Of a stretch of DNA of 5,078 bases, positions 1 through 4,659 are shown one piece after another. Source of the stretch: JBCCMB01 sp039026555 (GTDB lineage Bacteria > Pseudomonadota > Alphaproteobacteria > Caulobacterales > Hyphomonadaceae); assembly GCA_039026555.1 (NCBI GenBank), contig JBCCMB010000174.1, positions 1-5,078 on the forward strand, read 5' to 3'. The translations under genes and the position numbers were made by a program. The notes below the pieces were generated by a model that worked only from the letters and a program-made list of their open reading frames with translations, ran no database searches and was not told the DNA's origin. Numbering within the stretch: position 1 is the stretch's first letter; each line of letters opens with the position of its first letter.

Positions 1-124
1 AGTTTTGCTGCCGCTCAATTCTCGGTACTGACAGGTTGCATGAAGTCGGCACCAGACTCATACGGGCGCTATTTAGCTGCAGTCGACTGAAGGCGGTGGT
101 TGCTGAGCAGCCAAATCCTTGCCC
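1..124. other. Unidentified sequence joined to the middle of sucD
   Basis: About 124 bases that replace the expected second half of sucD. I read all six frames. The plus-strand frame starting at base 1 runs open from the edge to a stop at 88-90 (about 29 codons) and could be the tail of a gene reading in from the left. No frame resembles SucD or a transposase motif I recognise. The stretch holds two short dyads: a perfect 10-bp palindrome CAGTCGACTG at 80-89, and GGTTGCTGAGCAGCC at 98-112, which is symmetric about its central G apart from one G-T pair. A run of six C lies at 122-127, at the join. No inverted-repeat terminus of a known insertion sequence family could be named. It may be the end of a mobile element, a rearranged locus or a chimeric contig end. 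Confidence 0.55.
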
Positions 125-589
125 CCCGACAGACCCCTTCTTGAAGATGGAGCCGGGCATGATGCCGATTTTACATTCTTCCGGGGTCAAAACGCCAGGA
201 CAATTCGGACCGATTAAGCGAGACGAGGATTTGTCGAGCTTCGCCTTCACTTCGACCATGTCGAGCACCGGCACGCCCTCGGTGATGCAGATGATCAGCG
301 GGATTTCCGCGTCGATCGCTTCGATGATCGCCGCGCCGGCGCCCGCCGGCGGCACGTAAATCACGGACGCGTCGCAACCCGTTTTGTCTTTGGCCTCCGC
401 GACCGATGCGAAAATCGGCAGCTCTTGGCCATTGTCCGCCGCCCACATCTGGCCGCCCTTTTTCGGGTGCGTGCCGCCAATCATTTGCGTGCCGAAATAC
501 GCGAGCGCCTGATTGGTGTGAAAGGAGCCGGTCGCCCCCGTCATACCCTGGGTGAGGACTTTCGTGTTTTTATCGATAAGGATGGACAT
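2..589 (-). CDS. sucD: Succinyl-CoA synthetase alpha subunit, N-terminal half only; homology breaks off near position 125
   Basis: This is the alpha subunit of succinyl-CoA synthetase (ADP/GDP-forming), the cytoplasmic TCA-cycle enzyme that works with SucC. The ATG at 587-589 was found by translating the minus strand. Residues 1-155 match the family closely: the CoA-binding Rossmann motif GMTGATGSF (15-23), HPKKGG (41-46), VIYVPPAGAG (76-85), ITEGVP (102-107), GPNCPGV (127-133) and KIGIMPGSIFKKGSVG (140-155). The family then continues with a VSRSGTLTYEAV-like segment, but none of the three frames here encodes it. The frame stays open to the window edge with about 40 unrelated residues. A normal SucD is about 290-300 residues, so the second half is missing, including the phosphohistidine region (His246 in E. 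coli). The start lies 5 bp after the sucC stop, and no strong Shine-Dalgarno is close to it (an AAAGGG lies 12 nt upstream), so translational coupling to sucC is likely. The sucD identity is near certain. Whether this is a real pseudogene, an insertion or an assembly join is open. Confidence 0.9.
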   Translation of the reverse strand, partial: MSILIDKNTKVLTQGMTGATGSFHTNQALAYFGTQMIGGTHPKKGGQMWAADNGQELPIFASVAEAKDKTGCDASVIYVPPAGAGAAIIEAIDAEIPLIICITEGVPVLDMVEVKAKLDKSSSRLIGPNCPGVLTPEECKIGIMPGSIFKKGSVGGQGFGCSATTAFSRLQLNSARMSLVPTSCNLSVPRIERQQN

Positions 590-594
590 GGTTC

Positions 595-1791
595 TTAAGC
601 GCCCTTTACAGCAGCGACGATTTTTTGCGCGGCGTCGTCGAGATCGTCAGCTGGGATGACGTTGAGACCGGAAGTCGCGATGATTTCTTTGCCTCTTTCG
701 ACGTTGGTGCCTTCAAGGCGCACGACGAGCGGCACGGCGAGGTTTGTTTCCTTCACCGCTTGCAGCACGCCTTCAGCGATGACGTCGCACTTCATGATGC
801 CGCCGAAAATATTGACCAGAATGCCTTTGACGTTCGGATCTTTCATAATGATTTTGAAAGCTGCGGCGACTTTCTCAGCGTTCGCCCCGCCGCCCACGTC
901 ACAGAAATTCGCGGGCTCTTCGCCATAGAGCTTGATGATGTCCATCGTCGCCATAGCTAGGCCTGCGCCGTTGACCATGCAGCCGATTGTGCCTTCCAGC
1001 GCAATGTAAGCGAGGTCCCATTCGGACGCTTCGATCTCTTTTTCGTCTTCTTCGGTCTCGTCCCGCAATTCCATAATGTCGGGATGACGGAACAATGCGT
1101 TCCCATCGAAGGAGACCTTAGCGTCCAATACCCGGAGCCGGCCATTCTTCATGACGATGAGGGGGTTAATCTCAAGCATCGACATGTCTTTTTCAGTGAA
1201 CGCCTTATAAAGGATCTTGGCCAGCGCCATCCCGTCATCGCGCGCTTGGCCGTTAAGCGCCAAGGCGTCGCAAAGCTTCGCCGCGTCCGCATCGGTCACG
1301 CCGGCGGTTGGATCCACGTCCAAAGTGACGATTTTTTCGGGCGTATCTTCGGCGACTTGCTCAATGTCCATGCCGCCCTCAGTGGAGACGACAAAAGCCG
1401 GATGGCCGGTCGCGCGATCGACGAGCAGCGAGAGATAAAGCTCGGTTTCAATGTCCGCGCCGTCCTCAACATAAATGCGGTTTACCTGTTTGCCGACAGG
1501 ACCCGTTTGATGGGTCACCAGCGTCTTGCCCAACATGGCGCCGACATTCTCGATGACCTCTTCTTTCGAGAAGGCCAAACGAACGCCGCCCTTTTCGCCA
1601 GCTTCCGGCTCTTTGAACTTCCCCTTGCCGCGGCCGCCTGCGTGGATTTGGCTTTTCACAACCCAAAGCGGCCCGGGAAGCTGGTCCGCCGCCGCACCCG
1701 CCTCGTCCGGAGAGAACACCGCAACGCCCTCTGCAACCGGTGCGCCGAATTCCTTCAATACGGCCTTCGCCTGGTGTTCGTGAATATTCAT
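595..1791 (-). CDS. sucC: Succinyl-CoA synthetase (ADP/GDP-forming) beta subunit
   Basis: The nucleotide-binding beta subunit of succinyl-CoA synthetase, which with SucD converts succinyl-CoA plus NDP and phosphate to succinate, CoA and NTP in the TCA cycle (cytoplasm). The product is 398 residues, against 388 in E. coli. An N-terminal ATP-grasp domain begins MNIHEHQAK, with VVKSQIHAGGRGKGKF at 44-59 containing Lys46 and the glycine-rich GGRGK. MLEINPLIV (205-213) and LDAKVSFDGNA (222-232) carry the Mg-nucleotide carboxylate and Asn ligands. The family signature follows around 262-304 (LEGTIGCMVNGAGLAMATMD, then DVGGGA). The C-terminal CoA-ligase domain includes NIFGGIMKCDVIAEGV (327-342). 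All key motifs are present, so it appears intact. The ATG at 1791 is preceded by AAAAAGG with a 9-nt spacer. It is the first gene of sucCD. Unlike the common alphaproteobacterial mdh-sucCD order, the upstream neighbour is an unrelated PhoD-like gene, and sucC has its own promoter candidate. Confidence 0.98.
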   Translation of the reverse strand: MNIHEHQAKAVLKEFGAPVAEGVAVFSPDEAGAAADQLPGPLWVVKSQIHAGGRGKGKFKEPEAGEKGGVRLAFSKEEVIENVGAMLGKTLVTHQTGPVGKQVNRIYVEDGADIETELYLSLLVDRATGHPAFVVSTEGGMDIEQVAEDTPEKIVTLDVDPTAGVTDADAAKLCDALALNGQARDDGMALAKILYKAFTEKDMSMLEINPLIVMKNGRLRVLDAKVSFDGNALFRHPDIMELRDETEEDEKEIEASEWDLAYIALEGTIGCMVNGAGLAMATMDIIKLYGEEPANFCDVGGGANAEKVAAAFKIIMKDPNVKGILVNIFGGIMKCDVIAEGVLQAVKETNLAVPLVVRLEGTNVERGKEIIATSGLNVIPADDLDDAAQKIVAAVKGA

Positions 1792-1822
1792 GGAAAACCG
1801 CCTTTTTGGGAAAACCGCCTTT
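1792..1822 (-). repeat. Tandem duplication of the sucC ribosome-binding region
   Basis: The 14-mer GGAAAACCGCCTTT (plus strand) occurs at 1792-1805 and again at 1809-1822, a period of 17 bp. On the sucC sense strand each copy reads AAAGGCGGTTTTCC, so the leader has two successive Shine-Dalgarno-like AAAGG elements. Only the proximal one (1801-1805) is correctly placed, 9 nt before the ATG; the distal one is 26 nt away. A partial third copy, TGGAAAACCGC, lies at 1961-1971 and matches 1791-1801 exactly. The repeat is seen directly; any effect on translation is inference. Confidence 0.75.
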
Positions 1823-1832
1823 AGAATCAGAC

Positions 1833-1846
1833 GGGCGAAAACGCCC
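1833..1846 (-). promoter_or_regulatory. Small hairpin in the sucC leader
   Basis: On the sense strand the leader contains GGGCG-TTTT-CGCCC, a perfect 5-bp GC-rich stem with a four-base loop. It lies between the proposed promoter and the duplicated ribosome-binding region. It is not followed by a T-run on either strand, so it does not look like an intrinsic terminator. It could stabilise the 5' end of the mRNA or be incidental in GC-rich DNA. Confidence 0.35.
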
Positions 1847-1858
1847 CTCTTGGCGCGC

Positions 1859-1886
1859 CTTATAGCATTGACCCCTCCCCTGACAA
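1859..1886 (-). promoter_or_regulatory. Putative sigma-70-type promoter of sucC
   Basis: On the minus strand a -35-like TTGTCA (1881-1886) and a -10-like TATAAG (1859-1864) are separated by 16 bp. The -10 is preceded by TGC, giving an extended -10 element. The predicted start is near 1851, leaving a leader of about 60 nt before the sucC ATG. The position makes sense because sucC is preceded by an unrelated gene whose stop is 235 bp away. Assignment is by eye, without transcript data. Confidence 0.55.
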
Positions 1887-2026
1887 GCGGTCGCAGATGG
1901 TCAAAACGGATAAGGTCGATATGCAGCTGACGCCGCGCGAAAACGGCAGCGCTGTCACAATGGAAAACCGCGCACCTTTAGGACTGAGCAATCTGAGATT
2001 ATCGTCCGCCTTGCAGGCCTTTAGAC

Positions 2027-3196
2027 CTAAAAGGCTCCCGAGACTGAACTGACCGGCGCGGCGTCTTCGCCGATGATGGTCAATGCTACGTTTCGCTCTT
2101 CCCAATCAATGTCGATCACACCGTAATTCTCAAAAGCGTAGCCCAAGCCGACTTGCTGTGCGTCGACCTCGTTGGATTCCGCAGTCTTAGAGAAGGATTT
2201 GTTCAGCGACGAGGCCGTGATCTCTAGGATCGGCGTGTCAAAAACCGCCGTGTTGCGATACAAAAAAGCTGTATGTCGATCGCCGGTGACGAATACGGCG
2301 TTTTCAATCTCATGCGTGCGAATAACGTCATAAAGTTTGTCGCGTGATTTCGGCAGGGTCGACCAGGCCTCCCAGCCATGCACGTCCGGTGTGATTTGGA
2401 TCGAAGACACGATTAGGCGCAGATCCGCGGGCTTTTCCAGCTCCGACGACAACCAAGCCCATTGCGCTTCGCCGAGCATGTCCTGATCGGGATCTTGGGA
2501 CGGCAAATAGCGCTCTTTCCCCTTCGCGCCGCGCTCATCCGTGTGGGTCAGCGCCGTGCGGAAAAACCGCGTATCGAGCATTATGATCTGAAGCCGTCGG
2601 CCCTCGGGCCCGGCGATGCGGGAATAATAGACGCCCGGCCGCTCTGCGACATCCGCATCCTCCATGCCCCAAAAGCGCTCAAACATACGCTCTGCAAGCT
2701 CTTTGGCCGGCATATCGCCGCCGGCGTCGTTGACGCCGTAATCATGATCATCCCATGTCGCCAACATGGGCCGCGCCGCCATCAGAGCCTTGAAGTCAGG
2801 CAATTGCGCCAAATCGGCATAGCTTTCGGCCAGCTCGGCGAGGTTCAAATCGAAATCGGCGCCGGTGAAGCGGTCTTTGTCGATATCTCCATAAACATTG
2901 TCGCCAATCATCAGCGTGACGTCGGCGTCCGCGTCCGCCATCGCGGTTATCAGCGGCGCCTCGATCTCTTCGTCTAAGCAGGACGCGACCAGCAGGCGAG
3001 TGATTTGAGCCTCAGGATCCAGCGCCGGCGAAGGCGGGCCCAGCGGCAAGTCCGCATCCAGAATTTGCGCGTAATAGGGACGTAACGCCTCCACTGCGCT
3101 GTCGGGAGCCGTCGCAGGCGTTTGCGGCGCAGGCGTGGCGCAAGCGGATATCACCAGAGCCGAGAGTACACACCCAAATTTCCAACCGCCGCGCAT
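2027..3196 (-). CDS. PhoD-like alkaline phosphatase D family lipoprotein
   Basis: A probable secreted metallophosphoesterase of the PhoD family, which hydrolyses phosphomonoesters or diesters outside the cytoplasm; the actual substrate cannot be read from sequence. I place the start at the ATG at 3194-3196 (389 residues). A GGAGG at 3203-3207 lies 6 nt before it, whereas a TTG two codons upstream directly abuts the GGAGG. The N-terminus (MRGGWKF, then a hydrophobic run) ends in the lipobox ISAC with lipidation Cys19; the residue after Cys is Ala, which suggests outer-membrane sorting. A Pro/Ala-rich linker follows. Family motifs, numbered from the ATG: ASC near 71-73, MIGDNVYGD at 96-104 (metal-binding Asp), ATWDDHDYG at 146-154, MLDTRFFR at 206-213, SSIQ near 264-267 and VTGDRHTA at 303-310 (metal-binding His). 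The order and spacing fit the family, and the large extra N-terminal domain of Bacillus PhoD is absent. No intrinsic terminator is evident after the TAG stop, so some read-through into sucC is possible. Confidence 0.88.
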   Translation of the reverse strand: MRGGWKFGCVLSALVISACATPAPQTPATAPDSAVEALRPYYAQILDADLPLGPPSPALDPEAQITRLLVASCLDEEIEAPLITAMADADADVTLMIGDNVYGDIDKDRFTGADFDLNLAELAESYADLAQLPDFKALMAARPMLATWDDHDYGVNDAGGDMPAKELAERMFERFWGMEDADVAERPGVYYSRIAGPEGRRLQIIMLDTRFFRTALTHTDERGAKGKERYLPSQDPDQDMLGEAQWAWLSSELEKPADLRLIVSSIQITPDVHGWEAWSTLPKSRDKLYDVIRTHEIENAVFVTGDRHTAFLYRNTAVFDTPILEITASSLNKSFSKTAESNEVDAQQVGLGYAFENYGVIDIDWEERNVALTIIGEDAAPVSSVSGAF

Positions 3197-3202
3197 ATCC
3201 AA

Positions 3203-3207
3203 CCTCC
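3203..3207 (-). promoter_or_regulatory. Shine-Dalgarno that fixes the start of the PhoD-like gene
   Basis: GGAGG on the minus strand, with a 6-nt spacer to the ATG at 3196. It argues against the longer TTG start at 3202, which would leave no spacer at all. Confidence 0.8.
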
Positions 3208-3225
3208 AAACATCGCTTGCCGAGT

Positions 3226-3231
3226 TTTATA
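3226..3231 (-). promoter_or_regulatory. Weak -10-like element for the PhoD-like gene
   Basis: TATAAA on the minus strand, about 20 bp before the Shine-Dalgarno. No convincing -35 lies 16-18 bp upstream (the hexamer there reads CGAAGC). It is the best AT-rich candidate in an otherwise GC-rich divergent spacer. Confidence 0.25.
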
Positions 3232-3289
3232 CATCGCACCACGCGACAGCTTCGTGACGATCGCGCGCCGCCGACCAGACGTTACGCTG

Positions 3290-3303
3290 CGCGCACTAGC
3301 GCG
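3290..3303. promoter_or_regulatory. Inverted repeat in the divergent intergenic region
   Basis: CGCGC-ACTA-GCGCG is a perfect 5-bp-arm inverted repeat about midway between the two divergent genes and about 54 bp before the SDR start. It could be an operator for either gene, but alternating CG tracts arise easily in DNA of this composition. No clear promoter for the SDR gene could be assigned nearby. Confidence 0.25.
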
Positions 3304-3344
3304 GCTGCAACCCCCAGGGCATTGTACGCTTATCGACCGAAATA

Positions 3345-3349
3345 AAGGA
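3345..3349 (+). promoter_or_regulatory. Ribosome-binding site of the SDR gene
   Basis: AAGGA, within AATAAAGGAT, lies 7 nt before the ATG at 3357. This is a normal spacing and supports that start. Confidence 0.7.
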
Positions 3350-3356
3350 TCTTCCA

Positions 3357-4163
3357 ATGCCTGAACGTCGCCTCGCTCTCATCACGGGGGCGTCTGCCGG
3401 AATTGGCGAAGCGTTTGCGCGCTATTACGCAGAGCGTCGCTTCGATGTGGCGCTGACCGCGCGGCGTAAAGATCGGCTCGACGTGATCGCCCAAGATATT
3501 GAGGCGCGCCGTGGGGTCGCGGCCATCACGATCGCAAACGATCTTTCAAAACCGGGCGCCGTGGACGACATTCTAGCGACTCTGCAGGAGAATGGTCGGC
3601 ACGCCGATGTCGTTATCAACAATGCCGGCTATGGCCTGCCGGGCACGTTTGAAAACACAAGCTGGCAAGATCAAGCTGATTTTCTACAGGTGTTGCTGAC
3701 CGCGCCTTGCGAGCTGGTGCACAAAACACTGCCTGGCATGCTGGATCGTCGGTATGGCCGCATCCTCAACATCGCCTCCCTCGCCGGCTTCGCCCCCGGC
3801 TCGAAGGGGCACACGCTTTATGGCGCTGTTAAAGCTGCGCTGATCAAATTCAGCCAATCCATGAATGTGGAATGCGAAAGCACCGGCGTGCATTCGACGG
3901 CCGTGTGTCCCGGCTTCACCTATTCGGAGTTTCACGACGTCAACGACACGCGAAAACAGATGAATGAAATGCCCGATTTTATGTGGCAAACCGCCGAAGA
4001 AGTCGTTGAGGCGGCGTTCCACGCGTCTGAACGCAATCAAGCCATTGTCGTGACAGGTGGGGTCAATAAGACCCTCGCGGCGCTGACTAAAATTCTGCCG
4101 GACCCGCTCGCTCTTAATCTTATGAAGGGTCAGTCCGCCAAGTTTCGAAACACTGACGGCTAG
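3357..4163 (+). CDS. SDR-family NAD(P)-dependent oxidoreductase
   Basis: A cytoplasmic short-chain dehydrogenase/reductase of 268 residues, a normal classical-SDR length. The substrate is unknown. The cofactor-binding glycine motif TGASAGIG is at 10-17. Arg36-Arg37 at the end of the second strand suggest a preference for NADP(H). Asp62 (NDLS) fits the adenine-contacting acidic residue, and NNAG is at 88-91. The catalytic Ser is Ser141 (NIASLAG), and Tyr155 and Lys159 form YGAVK. The Asn of the classical Asn-Ser-Tyr-Lys tetrad is expected near position 113 (LQVNLTA-like) but reads Leu (FLQVLLTAP). Segment CPGFTYSEFHD (184-194) marks a subfamily I associate with Caulobacterales-like bacteria. 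The ATG at 3357 has an AAGGA 7 nt upstream. It diverges from the PhoD-like gene and converges on the nuclease gene with 3 bp between stops, so it is probably monocistronic. Family call firm; specific function not recognised. Confidence 0.92.
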   Translation: MPERRLALITGASAGIGEAFARYYAERRFDVALTARRKDRLDVIAQDIEARRGVAAITIANDLSKPGAVDDILATLQENGRHADVVINNAGYGLPGTFENTSWQDQADFLQVLLTAPCELVHKTLPGMLDRRYGRILNIASLAGFAPGSKGHTLYGAVKAALIKFSQSMNVECESTGVHSTAVCPGFTYSEFHDVNDTRKQMNEMPDFMWQTAEEVVEAAFHASERNQAIVVTGGVNKTLAALTKILPDPLALNLMKGQSAKFRNTDG

Positions 4164-4166
4164 CGC

Positions 4167-4604
4167 TCAACCCGCAACGCACCAAGGTTTAGCGCCGCCT
4201 TGCGGGATGGCGAGGCCGTCTTCGATCAGCACCCCGCCGACATCAACGCCGTCTTGGGTCAAAACCCGCGCGGCGACCCGGCCGGCGTATTTGTCATGTC
4301 GAATATCGGCCAGCTGAACTTCTTCGCCCGCGAGAACACGCAAACGATCCCGCGCCGCGCGTGCAGGCGCTTTTTCCGCTTCGCAACGGGGCCGATAAAG
4401 CTCCGGGGCGTCGGCGTCCGCCAACCGTACTTTGACGTCAATTTCCTGGTCCACCCAAATCTGAGCGCGCACCGCCAACGTGTCGCCATCTACCACGCGC
4501 ACCACGGCGGCTTTCACAGGCCCAGCCAATTCTCCTGCCGCCGCTGGCGCGGACAGGCTGCAAAACCCAAAAGCTGCAATCAGGAAGGCGGCTGGAGGCG
4601 TCAT
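4167..4604 (-). CDS. Secreted staphylococcal nuclease-like (thermonuclease, SNase domain) protein
   Basis: A small 145-residue nuclease of the SNase (OB-fold) family, probably exported and cleaving nucleic acid in a Ca2+-dependent manner. A hydrophobic N-terminus with an AAA-G cleavage-like site (about 21-24) suggests a signal peptide, although its n-region has no Lys or Arg. Core motifs are VVRVVDGDTLAV (34-45; Asp41 corresponds to S. aureus Asp21), VRLADADAPE (59-68; Arg60, Asp65 and Glu68 correspond to Arg35, Asp40 and Glu43; the Thr41 equivalent is Ala) and DKYAGRVAARV (104-114; Arg109 corresponds to Arg87). VLIEDGLA (125-132) is the typical C-terminal helix, so all catalytic residues are retained. 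The ATG at 4604 is the only good start: an in-frame TGA sits just upstream (4608-4610) and no Shine-Dalgarno is visible. It follows argE on the same strand after a 55-bp gap. Its stop is 3 bp from that of the convergent SDR gene, so no terminator fits between them and the transcripts probably overlap. Confidence 0.88.
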   Translation of the reverse strand: MTPPAAFLIAAFGFCSLSAPAAAGELAGPVKAAVVRVVDGDTLAVRAQIWVDQEIDVKVRLADADAPELYRPRCEAEKAPARAARDRLRVLAGEEVQLADIRHDKYAGRVAARVLTQDGVDVGGVLIEDGLAIPQGGAKPWCVAG

Positions 4605-4611
4605 AATTCAA

Positions 4612-4640
4612 CTAAAACGGGAATCTATTCCCTTCGTCAA
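4612..4640 (-). promoter_or_regulatory. Possible promoter with embedded operator-like palindrome, upstream of the nuclease gene
   Basis: On the minus strand TTGACG (4635-4640) is followed after 17 bp by TTTTAG (4612-4617), a good -35 with a poor -10 (3 of 6 consensus). The predicted start falls near 4604-4606, essentially on the nuclease ATG, which would give a leaderless mRNA and fit the missing Shine-Dalgarno. The spacer contains the inverted repeat GGGAAT-CT-ATTCCC (4619-4632). This reading competes with the terminator reading of the same bases. Confidence 0.3.
4614..4632 (-). terminator. Candidate weak intrinsic terminator after argE
   Basis: In the argE direction the sequence GGGAA-TAGA-TTCCC (or a 6-bp stem with a 2-base loop) is followed by G and then TTTT. 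The stem is short and the T-run is only four bases, so termination would be partial at best. It lies about 28 bp after the argE stop, a sensible place, and would separate argE from the nuclease gene. The same bases could instead be promoter spacer or operator DNA. Confidence 0.35.
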
Positions 4641-4659
4641 CCATAGTGGCGGTGATCCG

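Noticed and set aside
83..88. GTCGAC and the adjoining CTGCAG as a sign of cloning-vector polylinker
   Set aside because: Two overlapping six-base restriction-like sites are too little evidence, and the flanking bases do not match the polylinker order I remember. It stays a possibility only as part of the general assembly-artefact caveat.
36..359. A 107-codon plus-strand frame crossing the sucD junction
   Set aside because: Most of it is antisense to conserved SucD codons. Its crossing of the junction is explained by the long open antisense frame of sucD rather than by a fusion gene.
1084..1824. A 246-codon open frame on the plus strand opposite sucC
   Set aside because: It lies almost wholly antisense to an unmistakable, intact sucC. 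Its Arg/His/Leu-rich translation resembles no family, as expected for the mirror frame of a GC-rich gene.
1990..2026. A terminator after the PhoD-like gene
   Set aside because: Only a 4-bp stem (GCCT/AGGC around 2009-2019) and an odd-length palindrome AATCTGAGATT (1990-2000) are present, with no T-run following either on the minus strand.
2462..2977. A 171-codon plus-strand open frame inside the PhoD-like gene
   Set aside because: It is antisense to the conserved motifs of the PhoD-like protein, has no ribosome-binding site and has no recognisable domain.
3200..3202. TTG as the start of the PhoD-like gene
   Set aside because: The GGAGG would directly abut this codon. The ATG two codons later has a proper 6-nt spacer.
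4200..4646. A 148-codon plus-strand open frame opposite the nuclease gene
   Set aside because: The minus strand encodes every catalytic motif of an SNase domain across the same bases; this frame is its shadow.
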